Assembly (NCBI RefSeq): GCF_020297485.1
Contig: NZ_JAIWZC010000002.1
Location: 413,065 to 477,064 of the forward strand
Length of the DNA stretch: 64,000 nucleotides
Source: Enterocloster clostridioformis
GTDB taxonomy: Bacteria; Bacillota; Clostridia; Lachnospirales; Lachnospiraceae
Direction of reading: 5' to 3'
The first letter of the stretch is position 1. Every line of letters begins with the position of its first letter. Under the pieces are notes generated by a model that saw nothing but the letters and a program-made list of their open reading frames with translations, was not told the origin of the DNA and did no database searches. Shown here piece by piece: positions 52,352-62,107 of this stretch. A program made the translations under genes and the position numbers.

Positions 52352-53638
52352 TTAATAGCCTCTAGCTGCCAGCTTGTTGAAACCATTGGCAATGGTGGAG
52401 GCGATGATAATCTGAAGCTCTGCCTCAAAGCTGCCGTCCGGGTTCTTACAGCCGTCCCAGCCGCCAATCTGCATCTCGATGAAGTCCTGTGTTCCGATGA
52501 CCTTATCCATGGCCGGGAACTGGAGTGTGGCATTACCCTGTCCACAGGATGCCAGTGCGTCGGCTTCCTCGCAAACGTCTGCCAGGGACTGGGACTTTCC
52601 GTCCTTGCCCGGGAACTCGTCGGTTATCAGAACCACCTTGGTTCCTGCGCGCTCTACCTTGCGGCAGTTCATCATCAGGTCGGTATCAGGATTGCCGTAT
52701 CCCTCCTCGGTAATCAGCACACCGTCTAATCCCATCCAGTTGCACAGCTTGGCAACCATGTCGGAATGACGCTCTTTGTCTGCCAGGAATACGTTCTCAT
52801 TGGTCAGGATAACACCCATGAAGTTGATATCCTTGCCATGGTGCTTATAGCAGTCCTCAATAACCGGATTGTGGAAATGATGGTAAGTGGTAACCTTGTC
52901 ACACGGGGCAACACAGTTACCGGAAACAATAGCGCCGTCCATGATTTCCGTTGGATACATAAAGGTGGGGATGAACTGCTTTGCATCCACGCCGTAATAA
53001 TATGTATCATGCAGAAGGCCCTGTGACTGCAGCATGTGAATGTAGCCTACCTTTGGAAGGTCCGGATACATGGCAGCCTGCTCGAAAATGGGCTTTGTCT
53101 CATAAGTAATGATTTCATCAGGCTCCAGCTCTCTTGCTGCCTCGCCTACATAAGCAGCTACTTTTAAGCCTGCCATACGGGCAGCCTTCTCATATACATG
53201 AGTCTCCAGGCCGTCGGCCGGCTCCACTACAACGCAGAGGTTATAGGTCTGTGAGAATGGGCAGTAATCCGCAGCAGGGCCGCTCATGTCGATAACGCCC
53301 TCCTGGAATCCTACGATTTTACCAACAGTCACCACACAGCAGCCTTCCAGTGCGTGTGTTCTTCCGGTTCCCACCTGCGGGCTTACCTTTCCGATCACGC
53401 CTGGGAAAATCTCTCCGCCGCTGACCTTAACCCTTGGCTCAATCACGTCCTTAACCGGTGTAATCCTAACGGACTCACCTGGCTTTGCAATGTCAACGTG
53501 GCAGCCGGTCAGCTTATCGTCTTCCAGCACAAGCTTTTCAACTTCCTCTTTGTTGACATAGAGCACTCCGTCTTTCACGTGAGTCTTGTCATCGAATCGG
53601 ATATCTTTGATAAAGATTTTTCCCAATTCAAGCTTCAT
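52352..53638 (-). CDS. grdE: Glycine reductase component B proprotein (alpha/beta subunits)
   Basis: Precursor cleaved to give the pyruvoyl-containing subunits that form a Schiff base with glycine. 428 residues from ATG 53638. The cleavage site is VSGNCVAPCD with Cys242, the same position as known for the family. Other family segments: FPGVIGKVSPQVGTGRTHAL, GPAADYCPFSQTYNLCVVVE and LITEEGYGNPDTDLMMN. It is the first gene of the grdE-grdB-ykvI unit, under the palindromic operator at 53776-53819. Confidence 0.96.
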   Translation of the reverse strand: MKLELGKIFIKDIRFDDKTHVKDGVLYVNKEEVEKLVLEDDKLTGCHVDIAKPGESVRITPVKDVIEPRVKVSGGEIFPGVIGKVSPQVGTGRTHALEGCCVVTVGKIVGFQEGVIDMSGPAADYCPFSQTYNLCVVVEPADGLETHVYEKAARMAGLKVAAYVGEAARELEPDEIITYETKPIFEQAAMYPDLPKVGYIHMLQSQGLLHDTYYYGVDAKQFIPTFMYPTEIMDGAIVSGNCVAPCDKVTTYHHFHNPVIEDCYKHHGKDINFMGVILTNENVFLADKERHSDMVAKLCNWMGLDGVLITEEGYGNPDTDLMMNCRKVERAGTKVVLITDEFPGKDGKSQSLADVCEEADALASCGQGNATLQFPAMDKVIGTQDFIEMQIGGWDGCKNPDGSFEAELQIIIASTIANGFNKLAARGY

Positions 53639-53775
53639 ATGAAATACCTCCACTTCTTTATATTTTACTGCCTGATTGTCCATGATATTTCCATATATCT
53701 AACCTGGCAGCCACAGCAGTACTCTTTCGGTTACAAAATTTGGGGATTGTGCAAAAATGATATTTAAAAATAGTA

Positions 53776-53828
53776 ATCGCGATAACTTATGTCTATAATA
53801 TAACATAAGTTATCGCGATAATCAATGG
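53776..53828 (-). promoter_or_regulatory. Perfect 17-bp inverted repeat over the grdE promoter
   Basis: ATCGCGATAACTTATGT (53776-53792), 10-bp centre, ACATAAGTTATCGCGAT (53803-53819). On the minus strand TTGATT precedes one arm, the 17-bp arm forms the spacer, and TATATT follows, so the repeat covers -35/-10 of grdE. The nearby tetR gene is the obvious candidate for the binding protein. Confidence 0.75.
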
Positions 53829-53915
53829 AACTCTTGACGCCTATTGTTATTTTCTGTAGGAATAGTTTTTTTCGTCAATTTGTTATAAATTTGTCATGTT
53901 TTTTGTGTATATTCA

Positions 53916-54596
53916 CTACTTGGGTGTGAAATCATAGGCATAGCACTGTGTGATTTCCTTGCTCTCCTGAATGAACTGGTTTACCAGCTCCGGAATCTCT
54001 TCCTGACTGACGCCGTGCTCCTGGACAAACTTAAAATATCCCAGAAACAGGGTGCATATGATATGATTCAGCTTTTTTGCATTTTCCTCTGAAATTTTGC
54101 CCTCAGCCACCAGAAGCCTGCATATATAATAATCCCTCTGGTAATAGCTGGGTATCTCAAGCATCTCCTTGATGAAGGGGCTAACCTGTATGATGGCATC
54201 CGGAAACATCTCATAGTATTCCTTAAGGGCCTCTCCCAGGTCCCGGTTGATGTTCCGGTAGAATACAGCCTCAAAAGCCTGGGGCTTTTTAAATGCTTCC
54301 TTTGCATAGGAACGCCATATGCCGAAATGCACGTCCCAGATATCATTCCAATCCTTCTCACATTTTGACAAATCCAGGATATACTCGTTGAGCGCATCCA
54401 GCTGGGCATAAAACAAAAGCTCATCCAGGTTCTGAAAATACCGGTACATACTGGCGGATGAACATCCCAGCTCTGCCGCAATACGCCGGATGCTGATGGC
54501 CTCCACTCCCTCCTTCTTTATAATTCTGCTGGCCTGAACCACATAATCCTTCCTGCTCAAATCTTTAAAGTAGGATGTTCCCACATTCTTTTTCAT
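53916..54596 (-). CDS. TetR-family regulator of the glycine reductase genes
   Basis: 226 residues. The N-terminal helix-turn-helix (YVVQASRIIKKEGVEAISIR, RIAAELGCSSASMYRYFQNL) is TetR type; the C-terminal ligand domain is of no known subtype. Set between grdX and grdE with an inverted repeat in the following gap, it most likely represses (or activates) grdEB and trxA-grdA. The inducer, perhaps glycine or a metabolite, is unknown. Confidence 0.9.
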   Translation of the reverse strand: MKKNVGTSYFKDLSRKDYVVQASRIIKKEGVEAISIRRIAAELGCSSASMYRYFQNLDELLFYAQLDALNEYILDLSKCEKDWNDIWDVHFGIWRSYAKEAFKKPQAFEAVFYRNINRDLGEALKEYYEMFPDAIIQVSPFIKEMLEIPSYYQRDYYICRLLVAEGKISEENAKKLNHIICTLFLGYFKFVQEHGVSQEEIPELVNQFIQESKEITQCYAYDFTPK

Positions 54597-54626
54597 GACT
54601 TCCTCACATTCGGTTCCTTATTATCC

Positions 54627-55013
54627 CTATAATTTAGGGATTACATTCTCTATCATTGACAAATCAATGGTCTTGTAATCGTAGGCAATCTTCTCATCAT
54701 ACTTAGGCACCTTCTTAATGGCGGTCCACTTATTGAACGCCTCTATGGCTTCCTCAATCAGACGGATATCCCCCGCGTCACTCTTTCCGGTTTCACTGTA
54801 TAAAAGGATGGTCCTGTAGGGCGTCTGATTGGGCTTTAAACTGGAGGCCTGGGGGTGGGTCAGAAGCTTGTGGTTTGTATGAATCAAATCCCTGGTCTTT
54901 AACAGTACCTCCTCGTAGGTCTCCACCGGAACAACCTGGTCTACCTTGTCTCCCCATTTTTCTGCTGCCCGGTCATTATTGGTGACCAGAATACATTTAC
55001 CTAAATCAAACAT
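54627..55013 (-). CDS. grdX: GrdX-family protein
   Basis: 128 residues: MFDLGKCILVTNNDRAAEKW and ETYEEVLLKTRDLIHTNHKL, then DAGDIRLIEEAIEAFNKWTA. GrdX is always found with glycine/sarcosine/betaine reductase genes; function is unknown. ATG at 55013 after AGGAGG; the tetR gene follows by 30 bp. Confidence 0.9.
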   Translation of the reverse strand: MFDLGKCILVTNNDRAAEKWGDKVDQVVPVETYEEVLLKTRDLIHTNHKLLTHPQASSLKPNQTPYRTILLYSETGKSDAGDIRLIEEAIEAFNKWTAIKKVPKYDEKIAYDYKTIDLSMIENVIPKL

Positions 55014-55156
55014 TGTATCCCCTCCTGGTTATTATTATTTGCTGTCTTCCTTAACATCTCTTTAATATATTACATCAAATTACATATTCCGTCAATTTAT
55101 CCCGTACACCATAAACCCATGCTTTCCTAAATTATATCTGTAAAAATGCAAATCCC

Positions 55157-55206
55157 GTAAAAAGTGCTGCAAAGCCATCGAAATCCTTCAATTGCTGTTG
55201 CAGCAC
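55157..55206 (-). terminator. Terminator of the ppiC operon
   Basis: On the minus strand GTGCTGCAACAGC...CTTTGCAGCAC followed by TTTTTACGGG, about 45 bp past the ppiC stop. Confidence 0.7.
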
Positions 55207-55248
55207 CCTGAGTCAAAAGAAATATTCATATGGGTAGTTCCGTGAACA

Positions 55249-56253
55249 CTATTTGCTGAAATATCCGTGATACAGCTGGAAAAAGTTGTCCGCCGTGCAG
55301 CCCTCACCGCCGGAGAACTCCACCACGTCACCGGGCAGCTTCTTAAGCTTCACCGTGTGTTCCTTTACGTAGGGCTCATAGATTCCCAGGAACGCCTTTG
55401 TCTTCTTCTCCTGGGCCAGCCTGCTCTTTCTGGCAGCCGTGGCCTCCTGGTCATAGGCATTGACACACTTCTGGATATAATATCTTCCGCCCTGCTCCAG
55501 TATCCCGCTGACCTGGTCCTGCTCCAGCTCAAATGCAGCACTGTCAAGGCCATCCATGTCCTTCTGCCATTCCAGTGTCCTGTCTGTCCGGCTGTTCTTT
55601 GAATATTTTGCGGCAATGGCTCCAAAATCCGCTTTTTCTGCCTGGGTAAGGGCCAGCACGTTCTCTGCTTCCTCCCTGGAATCCAGTTCAATCTGCTGGA
55701 TGCCTATTACCTTTGCCTCCGCGTCACTGACCTCCAGGTTCTCGTTTTTTGTCAGCTCCGCCACCAGCTTATCCGCGCGGTAGTATTCGCAGTACAGGTC
55801 ATACACCTCGTCCTGGGATACATCCATAAACCTGCGATCCTGCTCCGATAAATTTCTGTAATATTCCTGGGCAAGGGACTTAAGGGCATCCCTTTCCTGG
55901 CTTGTAAGTTCAATTCCCTGTTCATCCGCCATCAGATTGGTGGTTGCCAGCTCAATCAGGAACTGCTCCACCTGGCCCATCAGCTTATCCTCAAATGTAT
56001 TGCCGCTCTCGTCCGCCTTCACAGACCACAGTTCGCTGGTATATATGTTCTGGTACCGGTTGCGCTCTGTGATGGCAATAACCATCATCTGCCCCCTGGT
56101 GTACTCCTTATCCACGGTTCTGGAGCCGGTTGCTGCAGCTGTCTTCCTGGAACACCCGGTAAAAACAGTCAGTGCCAGGACCGCTGCCAGGCACAGTGTC
56201 AAGGTCCTTTTCCATCTCTTCCCCCGTCCCTTGTATATCCTGCTTCTGTCCAC
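55249..56253 (-). CDS. PpiC-type peptidyl-prolyl isomerase lipoprotein (PrsA/SurA-like)
   Basis: Exported folding catalyst, 334 residues, anchored by a lipobox (ALTVFTGCS). It has an N-terminal SurA-like helical region (QVEQFLIELATTNLMADEQG) and a central rotamase-type stretch (EEAENVLALTQAEKADFGAI, AAKYSKNSRT). The start is read as GTG at 56253 because AGGAG spacing fits it better than the upstream GTG. It follows the HAD gene (14-bp gap) in an operon led by maf. Confidence 0.85.
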   Translation of the reverse strand: MDRSRIYKGRGKRWKRTLTLCLAAVLALTVFTGCSRKTAAATGSRTVDKEYTRGQMMVIAITERNRYQNIYTSELWSVKADESGNTFEDKLMGQVEQFLIELATTNLMADEQGIELTSQERDALKSLAQEYYRNLSEQDRRFMDVSQDEVYDLYCEYYRADKLVAELTKNENLEVSDAEAKVIGIQQIELDSREEAENVLALTQAEKADFGAIAAKYSKNSRTDRTLEWQKDMDGLDSAAFELEQDQVSGILEQGGRYYIQKCVNAYDQEATAARKSRLAQEKKTKAFLGIYEPYVKEHTVKLKKLPGDVVEFSGGEGCTADNFFQLYHGYFSK

Positions 56254-56266
56254 TGTCACGCTCCTC

Positions 56267-57052
56267 TCACAGCAGCCCTTTCAGTATCTTGAGGACTCCG
56301 CCCCGCACATTGCTGTCCGCCTGGAATCTGGCTGCCCTGCGGACCTCTTCCCTGGCATTGGCAACCGCAAAGCTGTAATAGGCCTGGTTCAGCATCTCTA
56401 TATCGTTGAGCTGGTCCCCGAAGGCCATGGTCTCCTCCACCTTAATGCCCAGGCTCTCCTGTATGGTGCGCACGGCCCTGCCCTTGTTCACATCCCTGGC
56501 CATACAGTCCATCCACATGTCACCGGCGCAGGCCATCTTGGCCTGGTCCCTAAACTCCTCATATATGTCCCTGGTGGCTGCCTCGATTCCCTCCTTCTTA
56601 TAAATGGAAATCTTCACACATGGCTCCTCCAGCTCCAGCACGTCCCTTACCCGGATAACATTAAACTTATAGCCATTGGTCAGCCAGTCGTACAGGGCAT
56701 CGTTCTTAGAATCCAGATAATCCCCGTTCACACCGGCATAAACCATCTCCAGCTCCGGATGCATACGTACCTTCCGGATGATACGGTGGGCCAGCTGGCG
56801 GTCCATGGTGTAGGCATACAGGCATCTGCCGTGGCAGCCCACGTACGCCCCATTGTTGGCAACATAGAATATCTTCTTCTTTACCGGCTCAAACGCGCTT
56901 TCCACACTGGCCCAGGGGCGTCCGCTGGCAACCACAAACTGCATTCCCTTTTCACGAAGCCTGAGAATAATGTCAAATACCTCCGGATCCAAATCCGGGG
57001 ATCCGTCCGGTACAAGGGTTCCATCCACATCCGATACAATCAGCTTAATCAT
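56267..57052 (-). CDS. HAD-superfamily (Cof-type) phosphatase
   Basis: 261 residues, class IIB HAD enzyme. Motif I IVSDVDGTLVPDGSP, motif II VVASGRPWASV, motif III with Lys in DVNKGRAVRTI, and motif IV MAFGDQLNDIEML. Such enzymes dephosphorylate sugar phosphates or flavin precursors. Its start overlaps the maf stop by 8 bp. Confidence 0.92.
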   Translation of the reverse strand: MIKLIVSDVDGTLVPDGSPDLDPEVFDIILRLREKGMQFVVASGRPWASVESAFEPVKKKIFYVANNGAYVGCHGRCLYAYTMDRQLAHRIIRKVRMHPELEMVYAGVNGDYLDSKNDALYDWLTNGYKFNVIRVRDVLELEEPCVKISIYKKEGIEAATRDIYEEFRDQAKMACAGDMWMDCMARDVNKGRAVRTIQESLGIKVEETMAFGDQLNDIEMLNQAYYSFAVANAREEVRRAARFQADSNVRGGVLKILKGLL

Positions 57053-57659
57053 CTTCCCTGTCCTCCAAAAGTCTTTTTATCTCCTGATAGAGACGTCCCA
57101 CGGGCAGTCCCACCACGTTGGCGTAGTCCCCGTCAATTCCTTTTATATAGGCGGCAAACCTGCCCTGAATTCCGTAGGCCCCCGCCTTATCCAGGGGCTC
57201 ACCGCACTGGGCATACTCCTTCATTTCCCCACAGGTCATAGGGTATACATGGACATCCGTGCGCTCCGCAAATGTAATCCCATGGCACCTGTCCTTCCCC
57301 TGGCACAGCAACACCGTCACACCGGTGTATACCTGATGGGTCCTGCCCTGAATCTTCTCCAGCATCTCATAAGCCCTCATGGGAGTTCCCGGCTTTCCCA
57401 GTATCTCATTTCCCACGGAAACCACTGTATCAGCCCCGATCACCATGGTGCCCACGGGACATCCCGACGCAACGTCCTCCGCCTTCTGTCTGGACAGCTC
57501 CATGACCACCATATCCGGCTTCTTCTCCCTGGTTTCCTCCTCCATCCGGCTGGGCCTGATTTCAGGCTCCAGGCCAATCTGTGCCAGCAGTTCCTTCCGT
57601 CTGGGGGATGCCGAGGCCAGCACGACCTGATATCCTCCCCAAGTATGTCTCATATCCAT
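57045..57659 (-). CDS. maf: Maf-family nucleotide pyrophosphatase
   Basis: 204 residues. VVLASASPRRKELLAQIGLE and VIGADTVVSVGNEILGKPG, then YTGVTVLLCQ and GAYGIQGRFAAYIKGIDGDY are the Maf blocks. It hydrolyses non-canonical or modified nucleoside triphosphates to monophosphates and is linked to septum control. First gene of maf-HAD-ppiC. Confidence 0.94.
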   Translation of the reverse strand: MDMRHTWGGYQVVLASASPRRKELLAQIGLEPEIRPSRMEEETREKKPDMVVMELSRQKAEDVASGCPVGTMVIGADTVVSVGNEILGKPGTPMRAYEMLEKIQGRTHQVYTGVTVLLCQGKDRCHGITFAERTDVHVYPMTCGEMKEYAQCGEPLDKAGAYGIQGRFAAYIKGIDGDYANVVGLPVGRLYQEIKRLLEDREDD

Positions 57660-57717
57660 GTCTTTCTCCTTTATTCAACCCGCCGTAAAACAGGGGCGGC
57701 TCAAAACGACGAAAAGA

Positions 57718-57762
57718 CTGCTGCATGTAGACCAATGGTAACAGCCACCTGCAGCAGCCTTT
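57718..57762 (-). terminator. Hairpin after the CmpB-like gene
   Basis: On the minus strand GGCTGCTGCAGGTG...CATGCAGCAGTC followed by TTTTCG. Weak T-run. Confidence 0.55.
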
Positions 57763-57769
57763 CATCCAA

Positions 57770-58324
57770 TTAATATATCTTCAGCCGGCCCACTGCCGGC
57801 GCATCTTCATCTTCCATACCGCCCAGGCGCAGGCGAAAACAGCGGATGAAATCCACCAGATAGAACATGGTAAGTCCTACCGCCAAAACGGGCCCTACAT
57901 GGCCGGGCAGGCTGAACACGGCAGCACGAACCCTTATATCCAGAAAATAAAAGAAAAACAGACCCAAAAGTCCCCACCCGAGGCTGCTTTCCAGACAGAT
58001 CATTCCTTTGTAATTAAAGGGTTTGCGGCTGTAGTCCCACCAGAAGGAACCGAACAGCCGGACCATAATATTGGCTGTGACCAGTTCCATGGTAGTAGCC
58101 ATGGCCATGGACGCCGTGTAGAGCTCCATGGGGCTGCCCGAAACGGGCCGCAGCAGCATGCAGGCGCCCAGGGCGCCGAACCCATATATGACGCAAAAGG
58201 GGCCATGGCCAAAGCCACGGTCCACTACAGGCCGCTTATATTCTGCACTCAGCACAATACATTCCAGCAGGTAACCAAGAAAACTATACATAAAAAACCA
58301 GTTGATGAAATCATAAACATTCAT
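57770..58324 (-). CDS. CmpB-type membrane protein (putative ABC permease family)
   Basis: 184 residues with four or five membrane segments. WFFMYSFLGYLLECIVLSAE and RGFGHGPFCVIYGFGALGAC, then FGSFWWDYSRKPFNYKGMIC with the Leu/Gly-rich next helix, match the PF06541-type family. It is annotated as an ABC permease in databases without proof. No ATPase gene is adjacent. Confidence 0.8.
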   Translation of the reverse strand: MNVYDFINWFFMYSFLGYLLECIVLSAEYKRPVVDRGFGHGPFCVIYGFGALGACMLLRPVSGSPMELYTASMAMATTMELVTANIMVRLFGSFWWDYSRKPFNYKGMICLESSLGWGLLGLFFFYFLDIRVRAAVFSLPGHVGPVLAVGLTMFYLVDFIRCFRLRLGGMEDEDAPAVGRLKIY

Positions 58325-58368
58325 GGTATCTTCTGTCCTTCCTGTCTAACATGATACCCCCCGCCGTG

Positions 58369-58827
58369 TTAATAGCAGGAATTCAGGGCCAGAGCCAGCC
58401 CGATTCCCAATATAGCCCCTGCCAGAACCTGCAAAGGCGTGTGTCCCACGTACTCCTTAAGCTTCTCCTGAAGCACTTCCGCATTGAGCTTAAGGGGATT
58501 CTCTGAAAGGATGGAATTCAGCAGCTTGGCCTGTTTTCCGGTCTCACGCCTCACTCCGATGGCATCATACATGACAATCATGGAGAGCACGAAGGACACG
58601 GCAAATTCAAAGGAGCCGGCCCCGTATTTAAGCAGGGCCGCTGTGGTCAGGCCGCAGACCGTGGCAGAGTGGGAACTGGGCATGCCGCCTGACCCCACCA
58701 GGCGCTCCGCGTTAAAATTCTTATTCAAAGCAAAGTCAATCAGTGTCTTTAAGAACTGGGCAACCACCCATCCTGTAACGGCACTCATAAGAAGCTGATT
58801 GCCAAGCATCTGTGTCCATACATTCAT
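58369..58827 (-). CDS. Divergent PAP2-family membrane protein
   Basis: 152 residues from ATG 58827. The core GSGGMPSSHSATVCGLTTAA resembles PAP2 phosphatases, and the MYDAIGVRRETGKQAKLLNS block is typical of the divergent PAP2 (YuiD-like) group. It may act on polyprenyl or lipid phosphates. The next gene upstream encodes an HD protein. Confidence 0.85.
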   Translation of the reverse strand: MNVWTQMLGNQLLMSAVTGWVVAQFLKTLIDFALNKNFNAERLVGSGGMPSSHSATVCGLTTAALLKYGAGSFEFAVSFVLSMIVMYDAIGVRRETGKQAKLLNSILSENPLKLNAEVLQEKLKEYVGHTPLQVLAGAILGIGLALALNSCY

Positions 58828-58887
58828 AATCGGATTATTCTTTCCCCTTTCAAACGGGCTCCGGGACGGTTTTAGCAAAACGTATGA

Positions 58888-59400
58888 TTACCGTCTGGCC
58901 GGCTGCGCAAACAGGCACATCCGAATCCAGTGCTTAAACCGGGCCGTGGCTTCCACTGTACTGCAATATTTATCCGCGCAAGTAACTGCATATCCTGCCT
59001 TGGATGCGGGAGGGACAAGGGTCAGGGGCCACATATGCCTCAGGATTATCATCCGTTCCTCCCCGGTCAGCCGGAAATACCGGTCTGCATTCGCCAGGGC
59101 TGCTTTCGGGTGGGTAAATCCATGAAAATACTGGCCCGTCTCCTTAGCATGGGTATGCCAATCGTATAAAAACAAATCATGGAGAAGCCCTGCCCGAGCA
59201 GCGCTTCTCCAGTTTCCTCCCAGCTGTTTGCACAGCTTATATCCAAGGTATGAAACCTGCATACAGTGGGTCTTGCATGTGGTAGTCCCGTGCTGTATGT
59301 ACTGGTCCATGGACTGGAATACAGGATGGCACAGTATGTCTCTTACGCACTCCATGTATTCCTCGTCTTCTGTTATCTCTGAAACCACTGACGGCTCCAT
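58888..59400 (-). CDS. HD-domain phosphohydrolase
   Basis: 170 residues with HD motif AGLLHDLFLYDWHTHAKETG and further His residues (HGTTTCKTHCMQVSYLG; ILRHMWPL). This compact HD protein is common in Clostridia with unknown substrate. It is in line with the PAP2-like and CmpB-like genes on the same strand. Confidence 0.85.
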   Translation of the reverse strand: MEPSVVSEITEDEEYMECVRDILCHPVFQSMDQYIQHGTTTCKTHCMQVSYLGYKLCKQLGGNWRSAARAGLLHDLFLYDWHTHAKETGQYFHGFTHPKAALANADRYFRLTGEERMIILRHMWPLTLVPPASKAGYAVTCADKYCSTVEATARFKHWIRMCLFAQPARR

Positions 59401-59458
59401 ATGGGCATCACACCTTTCTTAATTCATCAGCATATTATCCGACATTACAGGTCTGTTG

Positions 59459-60904
59459 TCAATATCCAATCAGCCAGTCATAAAGTTCCTGGTACTTGGC
59501 GGCAGAGGTCCACCAGGAATAATCCTTGGCCATAGCCCTGTCGATAATCTTATTCCACTCCCGGCGTTTGCTGCTGTAGACATACTTGGCATAGCGCACG
59601 CTTCCCAGCATCTCATGAGCATTGTAATTGGCAAAGGAGAATCCTGTGCCCGTGCTCTCGTATTCATTATAAGGCTCCACTGTATCCTTAAGACCGCCTG
59701 TCTCCCTGACAATGGGAACCGTGCCGTAACGCAGAGCCATCAGCTGGCTCAAGCCGCATGGCTCAAACAGGGAAGGCATAAGGAATGCGTCGCTTGCTGC
59801 GTAAATCTTATGGGACATGGCCTCTGAGTAGTAGATCTGGGCCGATACCCGGTCATGATACTTCCAGTCATAGTGGCGGAACATGTTCTCATAGCGCTCC
59901 TCACCTGTTCCCAGTACCACCAGCTGCAAATCATCGTTGCACAGCTCATCCATGACGCACTGAATCAGGTCAAAGCCCTTCTGGTCCGTAAGACGGGAGA
60001 CGATGCCGACCATAAACGTCTTCTCATCCACCGGAAGGCCTAACTCCTGCTGAAGCGCCTTCTTGTCCTTTACCTTTTCCTTGCGGAAATTCTTAGCATT
60101 ATAGGTCTGGGCAATATACGTATCTGTCTCCGGATTAAACTCATCGTAGTCAATGCCGTTTACAATTCCCCTGAGGCTTCCGGCCCTGGAACGCATAAGG
60201 CCGTCCAGTCCCTCGCCGTAGAATGGCAGCTTAATCTCTTCTGCATAAGTGTTGCTGACCGTGGTGATGGCATCTGCATATACGATACCGCCTTTTAACA
60301 GGTTTCCGTCCTTGTAGGCTTCAAGCTTATCCGGCGCGAAATAATAATCCGGCAGTTCTGTAAAGCGCTTGATGGTTTTCACATCCCACACACCCTGGAA
60401 CTTCAGGTTGTGGATGGTGATTACAGACTTCATATTGCAGAAAAATTCTCCCTCGTGGAACTTATCCTTGAGAAGAACAGGAATCAGTCCTGTCTGCCAG
60501 TCATGACAGTGCACCACATCGGGCCGGAATCCAATCACAGGCAGAGCTGATAAGGCTGCCCGGCAGAAGAAGCAGAACTTCTCCAAATCCCAATACCAAT
60601 CCCCGTATGGCTTTGCCCCGTTAAAATAACTCTCATTATCAATAAAGTAAAAGGTTATACCCTCGTGTACGTACTGCAGGATGCCCACATAGCGGCTCTG
60701 TCCCAGATAATCCATATAGAAGTGGTTTACATATTCCATCTTGTCACGCCACTCCTGTTTGATGCAAAGGTACTTGGGAATGATGACCCTGACATCAAAA
60801 TACTCTTTATCAAAGCATTTTGGCAGGGAGCCCACTACGTCTGCCAGTCCTCCTGTTTTAATAAACGGCACTGCTTCTGAAGCTGCAAATAATATTTTCT
60901 TCAT
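59459..60904 (-). CDS. glgA: Glycogen synthase (ADP-glucose type)
   Basis: 481 residues from ATG 60904 (after GGGAGG). The KTGGL motif at 16-20 binds ADP-glucose; the C-terminal GT-B half has IGIVSRLTDQKGFDL-type and DAFLMPSLFEPCGLSQLMAL motifs. Typical for family 5 glycosyltransferases. No other glg gene is in the window. Confidence 0.95.
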   Translation of the reverse strand: MKKILFAASEAVPFIKTGGLADVVGSLPKCFDKEYFDVRVIIPKYLCIKQEWRDKMEYVNHFYMDYLGQSRYVGILQYVHEGITFYFIDNESYFNGAKPYGDWYWDLEKFCFFCRAALSALPVIGFRPDVVHCHDWQTGLIPVLLKDKFHEGEFFCNMKSVITIHNLKFQGVWDVKTIKRFTELPDYYFAPDKLEAYKDGNLLKGGIVYADAITTVSNTYAEEIKLPFYGEGLDGLMRSRAGSLRGIVNGIDYDEFNPETDTYIAQTYNAKNFRKEKVKDKKALQQELGLPVDEKTFMVGIVSRLTDQKGFDLIQCVMDELCNDDLQLVVLGTGEERYENMFRHYDWKYHDRVSAQIYYSEAMSHKIYAASDAFLMPSLFEPCGLSQLMALRYGTVPIVRETGGLKDTVEPYNEYESTGTGFSFANYNAHEMLGSVRYAKYVYSSKRREWNKIIDRAMAKDYSWWTSAAKYQELYDWLIGY

Positions 60905-61001
60905 CAAAACCTCCCTCTCCTGACGAACAGGTTCCATATGCCTTTCTTAATAGTATACCTTACTTTTCCGAAATTAGGAAGTTCTTTCTGATGAATTTGT
61001 C

Positions 61002-61820
61002 TTAAATTTTTTTGTATTCCAAGAGTATTTTATCCGATATCAGCGCAATGAATTCAGAATTGGTAGGCTTACCCTTTCCGGTACTGATTGTATAACCGAA
61101 AACTTCATCGATGGTTTCCATCTTGCCTCTGCCCCAGGCCACCTCGATGGCATGACGTATGGCACGTTCCACCCGGCTGGCCGTTGTCTGGTTGCGTTTG
61201 GCTATGGCCGGATAGAGGATTTTCGTCACGCTGCTCATCATTTCCTGGTCTTCCACCGACATGGCGATAGCATCTCTCAGATACTGATATCCTTTAATGT
61301 GGGCCGGTATGCCCAGCTCATGAAGCATCTTTGTAATGTCTGTTTCCAGATGCTCCTTCATGTACTCCTCCCTGGTGATATGGGATTCTTCCCCCGGCTC
61401 AAAAGGAGCCGTTAATACTTTTCCTGCCGGCTGTTTATCGGGCAGTTTTCCAATATGACGAATCTTGTTTACCAGGATTTCCTTGTCGAAGGGTTTCATC
61501 AGATAGTAATTAGCTCCCGCCTTAAAGGCATCTTCTGTCATCTGTTCTCCACCCACTGCACTAAGTATAATGAATGCAGGATTTTTCAGGAAAGTATGCT
61601 CGCTTTTCACTTTTTCCACTACGGATATACCGTCAATTTTCGGCATTACCAAATCCAGCAGTACAATGTCCGGCGTGGTGTCAACAATCATGTTAATGGC
61701 ATCAGCGCCATTGTCTGCCTTTCCAATTACAGATAATCCGTCTTCTGCGTTAATCAGTTCATCCAGCGTATTCAGAATCAGCGGATTGTCATCGACAATC
61801 GCAACATTCAGCTTTTCCAC
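61002..61820 (-). CDS. spo0A: Spo0A, master regulator of sporulation
   Basis: 272 residues. Receiver: acidic pair Asp10-Asp11, phospho-acceptor Asp56 in [13 protein letters not shown], and Lys in [10 protein letters not shown]. The C-terminal DNA-binding domain with the invariant [20 protein letters not shown] is unmistakable. It shows that the organism is a spore former. Candidate 0A boxes lie upstream (62108-62114 and 62251-62260). Confidence 0.98.
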   Translation of the reverse strand: MEKLNVAIVDDNPLILNTLDELINAEDGLSVIGKADNGADAINMIVDTTPDIVLLDLVMPKIDGISVVEKVKSEHTFLKNPAFIILSAVGGEQMTEDAFKAGANYYLMKPFDKEILVNKIRHIGKLPDKQPAGKVLTAPFEPGEESHITREEYMKEHLETDITKMLHELGIPAHIKGYQYLRDAIAMSVEDQEMMSSVTKILYPAIAKRNQTTASRVERAIRHAIEVAWGRGKMETIDEVFGYTISTGKGKPTNSEFIALISDKILLEYKKI

Positions 61821-62107
61821 TTCCTTTTACCTCCTAAAATTGTTTGCCTGTGCTGAACTACCTGCCAATCAATCGGTAGCTGCTATTCGACCATCTTAAC
61901 ATCAAATCCATCTCCTTCGTCAATATAACTCCTGGCGAAATTAATTATATATGGTCCCCATACCATATAGCAACGATTCGTGGTCGCAATTTTAGACACG
62001 CATCGAGATTAAATTGTATCATTTTTGGTGTCATTTTGCAATTATTAATTATATCGATTAACATTTTTGTAACAAATAATTGGTTTTTTTACAATATTTT
62101 ACTTTAA

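Noticed and set aside
55937..57241. 434-residue plus-strand frame
   Set aside because: Opposite ppiC, HAD and maf genes, all with diagnostic motifs.
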